A program made the position numbers and the translations under genes. Of a stretch of DNA of 64,000 nucleotides, positions 1 through 9,525 are shown one piece after another. Origin of the DNA: an uncultured Pontibacter sp. (lineage in GTDB: Bacteria > Bacteroidota > Bacteroidia > Cytophagales > Hymenobacteraceae); the NCBI GenBank assembly GCA_947499125.1, contig CANMMP010000001.1, positions 372,001 to 436,000 on the forward strand. The letters run 5' to 3'. Numbering within the stretch: position 1 is the first letter of the stretch; each line of letters starts with the position of its first letter. The notes below the pieces were generated by a model. The model worked only from the letters and a program-made list of their open reading frames with translations, was not told the origin of the DNA and searched no databases.

Positions 1-330
1 ACCCCGGAAAAGGTACAGATATTGCAGCAGGTCGATCACATCTTTATCAGCAACCTTAAAAAGACAGGTTTATATGATGAGGTATGGCAGGCGGGCGCTA
101 TACTTACGCCGGTTCAATCGGTGGGTGTTATGGGCGACGAGCGCACTTACGAAAATGTGGTTGCGTTGCGTGCCGTTACAAGTATAGATGGCATGACAGC
201 CGACTGGAGCCGCTTACCGTATGAATTCCTGGCCGATGTATCGAACGAGATCATCAACAAAGTGAAAGGCGTTAACCGCGTAGTGTACGACATCAGTTCG
301 AAGCCGCCGGCAACTATAGAGTGGGAGTAA
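1..330 (+). CDS. guaA: GMP synthase (glutamine-hydrolysing), C-terminal fragment
   Basis: Cytoplasmic enzyme that aminates XMP to GMP in the last step of guanine nucleotide synthesis. Only the last 109 codons lie in the window, and the frame is open to base 1, so the start is outside. The fragment is the dimerisation domain. It ends in the family's signature tail ([16 protein letters not shown]), where the KPPATIEWE residues belong to the XMP-binding/dimer region. The earlier stretch [12 protein letters not shown] is the usual linker into that domain. There is no frame disruption. The next gene starts 94 bases downstream and need not be co-transcribed. Confidence 0.93.
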   Translation, partial: TPEKVQILQQVDHIFISNLKKTGLYDEVWQAGAILTPVQSVGVMGDERTYENVVALRAVTSIDGMTADWSRLPYEFLADVSNEIINKVKGVNRVVYDISSKPPATIEWE

Positions 331-336
331 TTAATT

Positions 337-399
337 GTTGATGGTTGAATTGTTGAGATTATTAAAATTTTATTCAAGTTCAAAAACTTAACCATCAAC
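337..399. repeat. Inverted repeat behind guaA
   Basis: Ten-base arms (GTTGATGGTT at 337-346 and its complement at 390-399) enclose an AT-rich spacer in the gap between guaA and the next gene. The loop is long and there is no T tract, so it is not a classical terminator. Similar low-complexity TTGTTGA-type sequence recurs near 12120 and 28500. Confidence 0.35.
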
Positions 400-424
400 C
401 ATTTAACAATCAGCAATAAGGTTT

Positions 425-2119
425 ATGAATAAAAGCTTCTGTAAAAGTATAGTTGTGCTGGCGCTGGCGCTGGGTTTTCAGCCGGTTTTCGCGCAGCAGA
501 ATAGCGAGGTAACTTATAATAACGGCAAGATACTGTTGGAGCAACAGCGCTACGACCTGGCCATGGCTGAGTTTAAACCTCTAACATCAACTGGTTCAGC
601 TTACGCCCCCGAAGCCTCTTACTTTTATGCTTTAGCAGCTTTTAAAGCAGGCAAACACCAAGAAGCACTATTAATGTTGCAGCAACTTAAAATGCAGCAC
701 CCGCAGTGGCGCCAAATGGATGACGCTACTTACCTGTTGGCAAACGTACTGCTGGAGCGTGGCAATTATGACGATGCTTTAACCCAACTACAGCAACTTC
801 ATACTTCCGACCTGGCAAACGAAACCGCCCGCATGGAACGCTTTTACCTGCAGCGTTTAAACGATAAAGCCGCATTTGGCAAACTGGTACAGCGTTTCCC
901 TAACGACAAAGTGCTGGCCCAGGCTTATGCCGATAAATTAATAAGTGGCTGGTACCGGACTGAAGACAGATCAATGCTCGAAAAACTGGTATCAAAACAT
1001 AACCTTGATCGCGATCGCTACTTAAACGCAGTGGCACGGGCAAAACAAGGTGTTAATGTAGCGGTGCTCCTACCCTTCCAGTTAAGCGGTAGCCTGAGCC
1101 AGAATGCCCGTAAAAATCAGTTTGTAAACGACCTATATGCCGGTATGCAGATCGCCCAGGATTCGCTGGAAGAACAGGGGCTGAAACTTAACCTGTTTGC
1201 CTACGACGCCACCAGCGACACGACTACGGTTAGCCGAATTCTAAAACAACCGGAAGTAAAACAAATGGACCTCGTGATCGGTCCCGTATACAAAAGTGCT
1301 GCTCCATTGGCAAACCGTTTTGCCCGTGCTACTGGTACCCCGGTTATAAATCCTTTGTCTCAGGACATTGATGTGGCGGAGCCGAACAGCAATGTATACT
1401 TGTTTGAGTCGTCGGTGGAAACGCAGGCACGCCAGGCGGCCGCTTATGCGTATAATACTTTCTCGCCTAAAACAGCTGTTATATTTTACGAGAACGCCCG
1501 AAACGATACTACCTTCGCCTATTACTACAAAGAGCAATTTAAAAAGCTGGGAGGCCGTGTAAAAACCTATAGAAGGATAAACTCGGGGCAACCGACAGCT
1601 TTAGCTAAAACTTTCCGTGAACTCAACCTGGAAGATGCCGGGCACCTGGCTGTGTTTTCTGATAAAATGACGGCAGCCGTAAATGCGACCAGTGCTCTGC
1701 AGGCAAACGCAGCTACACTTCCGCTCATGACCTATAACAGCTGGCTGAACATAAACCAGATAACCCTGCGTCAGCTGGATAACCTGGAAGTATACTTTAT
1801 TAGCCCGAAACACATTGATGCCGCTAACCCGGCTGTAAAAAGCTTTAAAAAGAAGTATATCAATCGCTATAACATAACGCCTTCAGTTTATGCCTATGCC
1901 GGCTTTGAGATGCTGTACTATTATGGCACGTTGCTGCAACAATACGGACCTAACCTGACGCAAGCCTTTATAGATAGTGGTATACGCCCGGGTGTGCTAT
2001 ATCCTGCTGTGGGTTATACTTCGCTAACTGGTCGCGGCACTCTTAGTCCCGACAACCAGTTTGTACCGATCACCAAATTAGAAAACCTTCAACTTATCGT
2101 GGTAAACGCTGTTTACTAA
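425..2119 (+). CDS. Secreted TPR plus type 1 periplasmic-binding-fold protein
   Basis: A 564-residue exported protein with a cleavable signal peptide (hydrophobic VVLALALGF, then VFAQQ). Residues about 30-200 are tetratricopeptide-like helices ([35 protein letters not shown]). From about residue 210 the sequence becomes a Leu/Ile/Val-binding-protein-like fold ([47 protein letters not shown]). The arrangement recalls LpoA-like proteins, which pair TPRs with the same fold and act at the cell wall. No transporter genes are adjacent, so a solute-uptake role is unsupported. The start has a good signal peptide immediately after it. hemL follows after 25 bases and may be co-transcribed. The function is inferred from fold only. 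Confidence 0.8.
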   Translation: MNKSFCKSIVVLALALGFQPVFAQQNSEVTYNNGKILLEQQRYDLAMAEFKPLTSTGSAYAPEASYFYALAAFKAGKHQEALLMLQQLKMQHPQWRQMDDATYLLANVLLERGNYDDALTQLQQLHTSDLANETARMERFYLQRLNDKAAFGKLVQRFPNDKVLAQAYADKLISGWYRTEDRSMLEKLVSKHNLDRDRYLNAVARAKQGVNVAVLLPFQLSGSLSQNARKNQFVNDLYAGMQIAQDSLEEQGLKLNLFAYDATSDTTTVSRILKQPEVKQMDLVIGPVYKSAAPLANRFARATGTPVINPLSQDIDVAEPNSNVYLFESSVETQARQAAAYAYNTFSPKTAVIFYENARNDTTFAYYYKEQFKKLGGRVKTYRRINSGQPTALAKTFRELNLEDAGHLAVFSDKMTAAVNATSALQANAATLPLMTYNSWLNINQITLRQLDNLEVYFISPKHIDAANPAVKSFKKKYINRYNITPSVYAYAGFEMLYYYGTLLQQYGPNLTQAFIDSGIRPGVLYPAVGYTSLTGRGTLSPDNQFVPITKLENLQLIVVNAVY

Positions 2120-2144
2120 AAACATAAAACCTTATTTATACCTG

Positions 2145-3440
2145 ATGAAAACTGCACCAATCAGTGAAGAACTATTTCAGAGAGCTCAGCAATTTATACC
2201 TGGCGGCGTAAACTCGCCTGTTCGTGCCTTCAGGGCCGTTGGTGGTAATCCGCGCTTTATAAAATCTGCCAAAGGAGCTTATTTGTTTGATGAAGATGGC
2301 AACCGTTACATGGAGTTCATCAACTCCTGGGGACCAATGATCTTAGGTCACGCTTCTGAAATTGTACAGGAAGCTGTACAGCAGGCTATACCTGCCTCGT
2401 TGTCTTTTGGAGCGCCAACCCGCAAAGAGATCGAGATAGCAGAGCTCATTATTGAAATGGTGCCAAGTATAGAAAAAGTGCGCATGGTAAACTCCGGCAC
2501 CGAGGCAACTATGTCCGCTATACGTGTTGCGCGTGGCTATACCGGCCGCGATAAGATCATAAAATTTGAAGGCTGCTACCATGGCCACGGCGACTCGTTC
2601 CTGATTGCAGCTGGTAGCGGTGCCATTACTTTAGGTGTTCCGGATAGCCCGGGCGTAACGAAAGGCACTGCCAACGATACGCTTACTGCTCCTTTTAACA
2701 ACCTGCAGGCAGTACAAACCTTGGCTGAGGCTAACAAAGGAAACATTGCTGCTATAATATTAGAGCCGGTGCCAGGCAACATGGGCCTTGTTATACCTGA
2801 CCTGGAGTTCCTGCAAGGCCTCCGCGAGTTGTGCACGAAGGAAGGCATCGTTCTTATTTTTGATGAAGTGATGACTGGTTTCCGCCTGGCTCCGGGTGGT
2901 GCGCAGGAATTATTTGGCGTTACCCCTGATATGACCACACTTGGCAAAATAATTGGCGGTGGTATGCCGGTAGGCGCTTATGGCGGTAAAAAAGAGATCA
3001 TGGACTTTGTTGCTCCGGCCGGTCCGGTTTACCAGGCGGGTACGCTTTCAGGTAACCCGATCGCGATGGCGGCAGGTATGGCTATGCTGCAATACCTTAA
3101 AAATAACCCGCAGGTTTATACTCAGCTCGAAGAGGCAACAACCCACATGGTGGATGGCATGAAACAGAACCTGGAGCAATTAGGGCTGAACTATACTATA
3201 AACCACGTCGGCTCGATGTTCACGCTGTTCTTTACCGATCAGCAGGTGCATGATTTTGAAACAGCCAAAACTTCTGATACCGCCATGTTTGGCCGTTACT
3301 TTAACGAAATGCTGCAACGTGGCATGTACCTGGCTCCTTCTCAATACGAATCGCTGTTTGTATCAACATCTATTACCCCGGATCTGGTTGAAGAATACAT
3401 TAAAGCTAACCTCGAGGCTTTGAAAGCGTTGCAAGGATAA
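2145..3440 (+). CDS. hemL: Glutamate-1-semialdehyde 2,1-aminomutase
   Basis: PLP/PMP enzyme that converts glutamate-1-semialdehyde to 5-aminolevulinate in the C5 route to heme. The 431-residue length is normal. Family landmarks are [13 protein letters not shown] at the N-terminus, the cofactor-binding segment around [12 protein letters not shown], the [11 protein letters not shown] strand, and the Schiff-base lysine at residue 268 in [14 protein letters not shown]. The N-terminus aligns without extension, which supports the ATG at 2145. The gene sits 25 bases behind the TPR/periplasmic-binding protein and ends at a strong terminator. It supplies heme, the ultimate source of the bilin needed by the phytochrome encoded near 20-22 kb, although the two are not linked in an operon. 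Confidence 0.97.
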   Translation: MKTAPISEELFQRAQQFIPGGVNSPVRAFRAVGGNPRFIKSAKGAYLFDEDGNRYMEFINSWGPMILGHASEIVQEAVQQAIPASLSFGAPTRKEIEIAELIIEMVPSIEKVRMVNSGTEATMSAIRVARGYTGRDKIIKFEGCYHGHGDSFLIAAGSGAITLGVPDSPGVTKGTANDTLTAPFNNLQAVQTLAEANKGNIAAIILEPVPGNMGLVIPDLEFLQGLRELCTKEGIVLIFDEVMTGFRLAPGGAQELFGVTPDMTTLGKIIGGGMPVGAYGGKKEIMDFVAPAGPVYQAGTLSGNPIAMAAGMAMLQYLKNNPQVYTQLEEATTHMVDGMKQNLEQLGLNYTINHVGSMFTLFFTDQQVHDFETAKTSDTAMFGRYFNEMLQRGMYLAPSQYESLFVSTSITPDLVEEYIKANLEALKALQG

Positions 3441-3465
3441 CTTTAACTCATATTTAGAAATACGG

Positions 3466-3499
3466 AACGGCTGCGCCTTTATAGGTACAGCCGTTTTTT
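3466..3499 (+). terminator. Rho-independent terminator after hemL
   Basis: An 8-base perfect stem (AACGGCTG at 3466-3473 with its complement at 3488-3495) and a 14-base loop run straight into a T tract, 25 bases after the hemL stop codon. Confidence 0.85.
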
Positions 3500-3567
3500 A
3501 TGGTTTATACATTGGGTTTTTCTCTGTTTCACTGAAACTGGTTCGTATTATTTTAGCGTAAGTATTA

Positions 3568-3646
3568 GCCCTTGTGCGAATTTTCACCAGCATGTATAAA
3601 AACCAGACCATCGGGTTGTTGGTGAAAACACCAACAACGGCTCATT
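3568..3646 (+). repeat. Conserved hairpin element, copy 1 (candidate structured RNA)
   Basis: This 79-base stretch in the hemL-dcd gap (3441-3856) recurs, about four-fifths identical by eye, at 22417-22496. It contains a 10-base perfect hairpin (3615-3624 with 3629-3638) closed by an AAAA loop. Upstream, TTTTCACCA (3581-3589) can instead pair with TGGTGAAAA (3620-3628), which would break the first hairpin. Both pairings survive in both copies. I do not recognise a named RNA family. It lies 211 bases before dcd. Apart from this element and the hemL terminator I see nothing in the gap. Confidence 0.55.
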
Positions 3647-3856
3647 CTCTAGGCCAGAATCTATAAAATCAAAACTAGTATAAATTATGAACCTTAATTA
3701 GAATTCTCTATGCTTCCGAAATGCCAGTGTTAAAACTATAGACCCTTAATTGACGGATCTAAGATTCATAAACCTTCAACAATCAGAAGATAACAATTTA
3801 CCAATTCAGCGTTTTTACTTACTTTTACGCTCTACATATTTTAGCCAGCAAACCCC

Positions 3857-4393
3857 ATGATCTTAACCGACCTACAGATATTAGAAGAGATTGAAAAAGG
3901 TACTATCCTGATCGAGCCATTCAGACGTGCAAGCCTGGGAACTAACTCCTACGATGTGCATTTGGGTCGTCACCTGGCCACTTACCGCGACGAGGTGCTG
4001 GATGCCCGCCTTCACAATCAGATCGATGTGTTTGATATACCGGAAGAGGGATTTGTATTGCAGCCAAACACTTTATACCTGGGCGTAACACTGGAGTATA
4101 CCGAAACGCATGCACACGTACCTTTCCTGGAGGGTAAGTCGAGCGTTGGCCGTTTAGGTATAGATATACACGCTACAGCCGGAAAAGGCGATGTAGGTTT
4201 CTGTAACACCTGGACATTGGAAATTTCGGTTACACAACCGGTACGTGTGTACCATGGCATGCCTATCGGGCAACTGATCTATTTTGAGGTAAAAGGCGGT
4301 ATCGAGAACTTATATAACAGCAAAGAAGGCGCTAAATACAACAATAGAACGATCACACCCGTTGAATCAATGATGTGGAAGAATAACTGGTAA
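3857..4393 (+). CDS. dcd: dCTP deaminase
   Basis: Cytoplasmic homotrimer that deaminates dCTP to dUTP, feeding dTMP synthesis. The 178-residue protein is close to the family length (E. coli about 193). It carries the core motif EGKSSVGRLGIDIHATAG, the GDVGFCNTWTLEIS segment with the catalytic Glu in LEIS, and the C-terminal GAKYNN tail that closes over the nucleotide. The N-terminus MILTDLQILEEIEKG is the usual start. The closely related bifunctional dCTP deaminase/dUTPase cannot be excluded from sequence alone. The gene is monocistronic, bounded by the hairpin-element gap and a terminator. Confidence 0.95.
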   Translation: MILTDLQILEEIEKGTILIEPFRRASLGTNSYDVHLGRHLATYRDEVLDARLHNQIDVFDIPEEGFVLQPNTLYLGVTLEYTETHAHVPFLEGKSSVGRLGIDIHATAGKGDVGFCNTWTLEISVTQPVRVYHGMPIGQLIYFEVKGGIENLYNSKEGAKYNNRTITPVESMMWKNNW

Positions 4394-4415
4394 AATCAGT
4401 AAAATAATTTCAAAT

Positions 4416-4448
4416 AAAAGGCCAATCCTCTCCAGATTGGCCTTTTTT
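4416..4448 (+). terminator. Rho-independent terminator after dcd
   Basis: A 12-base perfect stem (AAAAGGCCAATC at 4416-4427, complement at 4435-4446) with a 7-base loop and a T tract, 23 bases after the dcd stop. Confidence 0.92.
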
Positions 4449-4569
4449 GGCACAGTATCTGCACTATATAAGATGTAAGAAATTAACAGCTCAAATGAAT
4501 TATTTTTGAGTCAATCTGGTTAATAACTTACGCAGGACAGTATAAGTAAAACAGGAAAAAGAAAGAACT

Positions 4570-5013
4570 ATGAAAAGATTATTGGTATTAACATTCGCAA
4601 CATTAAGCATCACATTCTCAGCAGCTGCTAACGGTAACGAAAAGGTAATTACTGCTGAAACGCGTGCCAACCATCTTTCAGATCAAATGATACGTGAGCT
4701 TCGTCTTAACAACTTTCAGTCAAACAAGATTAGAGAGATCAACCTGGAAGTTGTTGCTAAAATGATGGCCGTAGAGGCCGAGTATAAAGGTAACCAGGAG
4801 CTGATCGAGCAGAAATGCAAAGCTATTTGTGCCGTGCGTGATCAGAGGCTGGAGAATGTACTAAGCACCGTGCAGTATAACGACTATTTCGGAGACCGTA
4901 ACTACTATAGCAACTACGATAAAGAGTATGTAGCCGGTATAATGAACTCAAACGATGCTAAAGGGTCACTGGCAAACACAACGTCTGAGAACGAGACTTT
5001 AAGTGTAAACTAA
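4570..5013 (+). CDS. Small secreted helical protein, unknown function
   Basis: A 147-residue protein with a clear signal peptide (lysine-arginine start, hydrophobic LLVLTFATLSITF, then AAANG). The mature part is predicted mainly helical. The segment RANHLSDQMIRELRLNNFQS followed by KIREINLEVVAKM resembles the CpxP/Spy-like periplasmic helical proteins common in Bacteroidota, but I see no LTxxQ motif and make no functional claim. The two cysteines in KCKAIC could form a disulfide. The tail is rich in Asn, Ser and Thr and looks disordered. The gene is monocistronic and ends at a long bidirectional terminator shared with gldC. Confidence 0.7.
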   Translation: MKRLLVLTFATLSITFSAAANGNEKVITAETRANHLSDQMIRELRLNNFQSNKIREINLEVVAKMMAVEAEYKGNQELIEQKCKAICAVRDQRLENVLSTVQYNDYFGDRNYYSNYDKEYVAGIMNSNDAKGSLANTTSENETLSVN

Positions 5014-5030
5014 TTTATAACCTATCTATA

Positions 5031-5070
5031 AAACAAAAGCGCCGCTAAATTATTAGCGGCGCTTTTGTTT
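5031..5070. terminator. Bidirectional terminator between the secreted protein gene and gldC
   Basis: An 18-base perfect stem (5031-5048 with 5053-5070) and a 4-base ATTA loop. It is A-rich on the left and T-rich on the right, so it works for both convergent genes. Confidence 0.95.
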
Positions 5071-5075
5071 TTAAG

Positions 5076-5420
5076 CTACTCTTTGTCGCCTTTCTGGCGT
5101 TCAGACTCTACGTGGTTGCTAAGTTCTTCGCAAAGCTTACGCATTTTCTGGGCCATTACTTCATCGTTTGTAGCGGTTAGTAAGCTTTGTGCCATTGCCC
5201 CTATCGTATCGATGTAAAAGAACTTCATCTCATCAACAGGCATATCCTTCGTCCAAAGGTCGATCTTCATGGTGCCGGCCTCGTCGCGATCCCATAATGA
5301 GATGTTGATAGCTTTGGCAAAATGGATCTTTTCACCGGCATCTGTAGCGCGCCAGCTAATGGCTTCTGGTATCTTTTGGTCGTCGAGGGCTATGCTAACG
5401 AATATTTCTGATTTCTTCAT
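5076..5420 (-). CDS. gldC: Gliding motility protein GldC
   Basis: A 114-residue cytoplasmic protein of the GldC family, known from Flavobacterium johnsoniae, where it accompanies the lipoprotein GldB and improves gliding. The recognition rests on the IDLWTKDMPVDEMKFFYIDT core, essentially the family signature, and on the N-terminal KSEIFVSIALDDQKIPEAISW. The length matches. gldB is not adjacent, unlike in Flavobacterium. The gldA/F/G transporter lies only 2.4 kb away on the same strand, beyond dnaN. The upstream start codon faces the divergent lipoprotein gene, about 80 bases away. Confidence 0.92.
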   Translation of the reverse strand: MKKSEIFVSIALDDQKIPEAISWRATDAGEKIHFAKAINISLWDRDEAGTMKIDLWTKDMPVDEMKFFYIDTIGAMAQSLLTATNDEVMAQKMRKLCEELSNHVESERQKGDKE

Positions 5421-5497
5421 TTCGTTAATTTTTAAACTTTATAGTATATATATCTCGTAATATGCACAAACACATATATTTTCTACAAAGTTACGCG

Positions 5498-6520
5498 ATG
5501 CGCTACGGAATTAAAACTCTCTTTACGCTTTTTACCCTTATCTCTTTGGGTGGTTGTGCTACCCTTACTCCAAGCTCTAAAAAAACCTATACTGTTGGCT
5601 TTTATAACCTCGAAAAACTATACGACGCAAAAGACAACACCAAAAACAAAGATTATACAGCCGACGGCACCATGCAATGGACCGAAGAACGCTACAAGCA
5701 AAAGCTAAGCAACCTCGCAAAAGCCATCTCCAGTATAGGCGGCAAAAATGGCCCTGCTGTACTGGGCATAACAGAAGCTGAAAGCGAAGCCGTACTACAA
5801 GAACTGGTGAATACCTCTCCGCTTAAAAAGAAAAAGTTAGGCATTATACATTCCGAGTCCGGTGACCCGCTGGGTTTGGATGTGGCTTTGCTCTATAACC
5901 CAAGGCAGTTTAAAATATCGCTCCAGAAAGCCATAAAAATTGATTACCCTGGCAATTTTACCGGTAAAGATATTCTGCAGGTAAAAGGCACGCTGTCCGG
6001 TGAGCCTGTAACCATTTACGTGAACCACTGGCCACCAAACTATGGCAATGCACGCCAGGGAGAACGTAACCGCCGTGTAGCCGCAGCTAAACTCCGCGAA
6101 ATGATCGATACTGACCTGAAGGCTGATCCAAACGCACACATTATAGTTATGGGCGATTTTGATGAGGAACCTAAGTCAGAGATACTACATGATATCTTAA
6201 AAGCCAACGGCCGCCCTGACCCGTCTTATAAAGACGAGCTGTTTAACACTTTCTACATAAACTATGTGCAGGGCCTGGGCAGCTATTACAGGAGAGGTGA
6301 TTTTATAATGCTGGACCAGATCATGATATCGAAAGGATTGCTGAATACAAAGGGGCTTGAGTTCGTAAGAGGTTCCGCTCAGATACACGACCCAGAGTTT
6401 ATGAAGTATACCTTCGGCAAGTATAAGAACACGCCACGCACCACCTATAACGGTACAACATACATAGGCGGCTTTTCAGACCACTTCCCGGTGTACATAC
6501 AGCTGCACCTTAAAAAGTAA
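5498..6520 (+). CDS. Endonuclease/exonuclease/phosphatase-fold lipoprotein
   Basis: A membrane-anchored hydrolase of the EEP (DNase I-like) superfamily. Starting at the ATG at 5498 gives a compact lipoprotein signal (MRYGIKTLFTLFTLISLGGC). An ATG at 5462 would add 12 residues before it and is less likely. Superfamily residues are NLEKLYD (metal/phosphate strand), GITEAES (catalytic Glu), NHWPPNYG, VMGDFDEEP (the GDxN-type strand, here with Asp) and the terminal SDHFPVYIQ with the catalytic His. Members cleave nucleic acids, phospholipids or phosphoesters, so the substrate cannot be told. As a lipoprotein it acts in the periplasm or at the outer membrane. It converges on dnaN with a shared terminator. 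Confidence 0.85.
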   Translation: MRYGIKTLFTLFTLISLGGCATLTPSSKKTYTVGFYNLEKLYDAKDNTKNKDYTADGTMQWTEERYKQKLSNLAKAISSIGGKNGPAVLGITEAESEAVLQELVNTSPLKKKKLGIIHSESGDPLGLDVALLYNPRQFKISLQKAIKIDYPGNFTGKDILQVKGTLSGEPVTIYVNHWPPNYGNARQGERNRRVAAAKLREMIDTDLKADPNAHIIVMGDFDEEPKSEILHDILKANGRPDPSYKDELFNTFYINYVQGLGSYYRRGDFIMLDQIMISKGLLNTKGLEFVRGSAQIHDPEFMKYTFGKYKNTPRTTYNGTTYIGGFSDHFPVYIQLHLKK

Positions 6521-6540
6521 CAGCTATACCTATAAAATAA

Positions 6541-6569
6541 CAGAAGGCGGGCTTATGGCCCGCCTTCTG
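6541..6569. terminator. Terminator between the EEP lipoprotein gene and dnaN
   Basis: A 12-base perfect GC-rich stem (6541-6552 with 6558-6569) and a 5-base loop in the short gap between convergent genes. No long T tract follows on either side, so its strength is uncertain. Confidence 0.75.
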
Positions 6570-6592
6570 CGCGTTAGGAGAAATATACTTCC

Positions 6593-7717
6593 TTATACGT
6601 AATTGTTCAGCATAACAGGCATTACCAACATCAAAACATTTTCGTTTTCTTCGTTGGCAAGCGGCATCAGCAAACCGGCACGGTTCGGAGTAGATAATTC
6701 AAATGATATTTCTTCAGCATCCAGGTTGTTCAGCATCTCGATCAGGAACTTGGCGTTGAAACCGATCTCCATGTCCTCGCCTTCATACTGGCAGGCCAGG
6801 CGCTCATTTGCCTCGTTCGAGAAATCCAGGTCTTCGGCAGATACCTGCAGCTCAGAACCAGAAATTTTCAGACGGATCTGGTGCGTGGTTTTGTTTGCAT
6901 ATATAGCGATACGCTTTACAGAGCTCAACAACGACTGACGATCGATCACCAGTTTGTTCGGGTTCTGTACAGGTATAACGTTTTCGTAATCCGGGTAACG
7001 CTCATCTATCAGGCGGCAGATCATACGAATGTTATCGAAGCTGAAGAATGCATTCGAGTTGTTGAACTCAACATTTACTGCAGTAGCCTCAGATGGCAAC
7101 GTTGACTTAAGTAATGTAAAAGCCTTACGCGGAATGATAAGCGACGCTTCCTGGCTTGTAGAGATATCGGTACGGCGGTAACGCAGCAAACGGTGGCCAT
7201 CAGTAGCAACAAAAGTTACGTTATCAGAGCGCAGCTGCACAAAGATACCCGTCATGGCCGGGCGAAGCTCGTCGTTGCTTACAGCAAATATGGTCTTGTT
7301 AATGGCACGGGCCAGTACGTTAGATGGTATTTCGATGGCGTTGGCACCCTGCACCACAGGCACACGTGGGAAATCAGTCGCATTCTCGCCAGACAGCTTG
7401 TAACGGCCATTAGATGAGCTGATCTCTATAGTATAGGTTTCTTCGTCGATAGTGAAAGTAACCGGCTGATCAGGCAGGTTCTTCAGGGTTTCAAGCAAAA
7501 TTTTAGCAGGAGCCGCAATGCGTCCGTTCTCTTTTGCTTCCACAGGCAACTGCGTGATCATGGATGTCTCCAGGTCGCTGGCCGTAATGGTTAGCGTGCT
7601 GTCGCTGATCTCGAACAGGAAGTTTTCAAGGATAGGTACAACCGGGTTATTGGTTACCACTCCGTTAATGCTGGCTAACTGCTTAAGCAGCGCAGATGAA
7701 GAAACTATAAATTTCAT
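6593..7717 (-). CDS. dnaN: DNA polymerase III sliding clamp (beta subunit)
   Basis: A 374-residue ring-forming clamp that tethers the replicative polymerase to DNA. The three-domain clamp pattern is visible from MKFIVSSSALLKQLASINGVV through VTFVATDGHRLLRYR (the universal TDGHRL motif in domain 2) to the C-terminal LLMPLANEEN and VLMLVMPVML, which forms the hydrophobic partner-binding pocket. The length is normal. The gene stands alone and is not beside dnaA or recF, a common arrangement in Bacteroidota. The upstream gap of about 107 bases separates it from gldG on the same strand. Confidence 0.97.
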   Translation of the reverse strand: MKFIVSSSALLKQLASINGVVTNNPVVPILENFLFEISDSTLTITASDLETSMITQLPVEAKENGRIAAPAKILLETLKNLPDQPVTFTIDEETYTIEISSSNGRYKLSGENATDFPRVPVVQGANAIEIPSNVLARAINKTIFAVSNDELRPAMTGIFVQLRSDNVTFVATDGHRLLRYRRTDISTSQEASLIIPRKAFTLLKSTLPSEATAVNVEFNNSNAFFSFDNIRMICRLIDERYPDYENVIPVQNPNKLVIDRQSLLSSVKRIAIYANKTTHQIRLKISGSELQVSAEDLDFSNEANERLACQYEGEDMEIGFNAKFLIEMLNNLDAEEISFELSTPNRAGLLMPLANEENENVLMLVMPVMLNNYV

Positions 7718-7824
7718 GCTGTGTCCCTATATTGTTATTCAGGCAAAGTTATAAATATTTCGGATTTATACTATGTACAATTCCAAAGGTTTTGTAAGTT
7801 TTAAGCTACTTTTTAGCCTTTTTG

Positions 7825-9525
7825 CTATAGTTTTTCATAGCGGCGTTTGCGCAGGTAGTAGCGTGTTATACCAAACAGCACCAGCAGCACGATCGGGCCA
7901 GCCAGGTTAAGCAATTGCCAGTAGGTCTTCTCCTCCTGTACACGTACTCTGTCGAGCGGCCGGAGCTTTATTTCCTTGCTGCGCACGTTTATCAAACCCT
8001 CCGAATCGAGCAGGTAATGGATCGTATTCATGGCCAGTTCCTTGTTCGCAAATTTGATATTATTGAACCTATCGAAGCCCAGCTCATAGGCCTGTCCGGT
8101 ACGCGCGTTCACGTCATTTCGCACCAGGTCGCCATCCGAGAATACAGCAATCTTGGTAGGAACTCCCTCCTCTTTTACAGCTCCTGCAGCTATACCTGCC
8201 GGGGCGTTCCTGTTTCTGAACACTGATGTAAAGCTACCTTCGAGTAAATAACCCACCGGTAACTCGCCTGCCTGGTACTGCTCAGGCTTTACTTCCATAC
8301 GGGCTTCGGCCAGCGTAAGCGGAACAGGTGCCTGCATTATTCTGGAGTAGCGCGAAGTATAAACCAGTGGTGTTTTAGTTATACCTGCTGCTTTAACAGT
8401 ATCTATAGTGCCTATAAACTTACTATAAGTAGCGTCGAGATTACGTGTGATCGGGTGTTTGCTATACTTGTTAAGCAGTGGAAAATAGCGCCAGTTTACC
8501 ATTTCAGTTTGTGGCCTGCCACCTGTAAAACCTGTTACCATTGGTATAAAACCCGAATTCAGGTCCATGATCAGCGTTTGGTTAAGGCGTATGCCGTAGC
8601 GGAACAGCAGGTCATCGAGGTTCAGGTTATAAGGCATGGCAAACGTGCCACCTGTTCCCAGGCTGTCGAGGCTGGCATTCATGACATCTACAAAAAACAC
8701 CGCTTTGCCCCCATTCATAATAAACTGATCGATCTTATACTTGTCTGCTTCAGTGAATGCTTGTGTTGGCTTGGCCACAATGATCAGGTCCAGACCTTCT
8801 AACGATGGTATCTTATCGAGCTCGCCCAATGCTACACGGTAATACTCTTGCAAAGAACCCAACAAGTCGGTTACTTCCTGTTGCGGCAACTCGCCCTGTC
8901 CGGTTATATAGCCAATCGTTTTATTTCCCTGAAAAGCCATTTTGCGGACTGCTGTTGCCAACTCATACTCCACTCCTTCCACCGACTGATTCAGTCGCTC
9001 GTCGGGGCTTGCCGCCAGGTTACCTTTCAAAAAGTTAACAGCTGTTTCTTTGCCTTTATACTTTATTACCGCACCCGGAAAAACAAGCCGTTCCACCTGC
9101 TTACCTTCTTCGGAGGCTTTCAGGTTAGTTGGCTGTATTCCCTTTTGCGCCAATTTCTGCATAAACTCTGTCCGGGCTTTTTCGTCGGTTATAGTATTCG
9201 GGTCGAAGAAAGTATAGCGAATATTTCCATCTGCATAGATCCTGAACTCATCCAGCGTTTCTCGTACAGACTGCTGCAAGCGCTTAAAACCAGCCGGAAA
9301 ATCACCTTCCAGGTATACTTCTACCTGCACATCTTCAGGTAGATTAGCCAGCATCTGTTTTGTAACCGGCGATATAGAATACCGCTTGTCCTCCGTTAAG
9401 TCAAGCCTGAAAAAGTATTTGGTAGCCAGCACGTTAAGTGCTATCAGTACAGCCAATACTATAACAAAGCGTATCAGGTCGCGGGTGCGTTTAGATTGTG
9501 GTTTTGATTGCTGCTCCGTTACCAT
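7825..9525 (-). CDS. gldG: Gliding-associated ABC transporter substrate-binding protein GldG
   Basis: A 566-residue GldG: cytoplasmic N-terminus, one membrane helix at about residues 19-38 (IRFVIVLAVLIALNVLATKY), a large periplasmic domain (signatures DLTEDKRYSIS, VEVYLEGDFPAGFKRLQ, GYITGQGELP) and a final helix near 535-555 (IVLLVLFGITRYYL). In Flavobacterium GldA, GldF and GldG form an ABC transporter required for gliding, though several gliding relatives lack it. The start codon overlaps the end of gldF by 7 bases, which indicates translational coupling. A role beyond gliding, for example in envelope maintenance, is possible. Confidence 0.93.
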   Translation of the reverse strand: MVTEQQSKPQSKRTRDLIRFVIVLAVLIALNVLATKYFFRLDLTEDKRYSISPVTKQMLANLPEDVQVEVYLEGDFPAGFKRLQQSVRETLDEFRIYADGNIRYTFFDPNTITDEKARTEFMQKLAQKGIQPTNLKASEEGKQVERLVFPGAVIKYKGKETAVNFLKGNLAASPDERLNQSVEGVEYELATAVRKMAFQGNKTIGYITGQGELPQQEVTDLLGSLQEYYRVALGELDKIPSLEGLDLIIVAKPTQAFTEADKYKIDQFIMNGGKAVFFVDVMNASLDSLGTGGTFAMPYNLNLDDLLFRYGIRLNQTLIMDLNSGFIPMVTGFTGGRPQTEMVNWRYFPLLNKYSKHPITRNLDATYSKFIGTIDTVKAAGITKTPLVYTSRYSRIMQAPVPLTLAEARMEVKPEQYQAGELPVGYLLEGSFTSVFRNRNAPAGIAAGAVKEEGVPTKIAVFSDGDLVRNDVNARTGQAYELGFDRFNNIKFANKELAMNTIHYLLDSEGLINVRSKEIKLRPLDRVRVQEEKTYWQLLNLAGPIVLLVLFGITRYYLRKRRYEKL

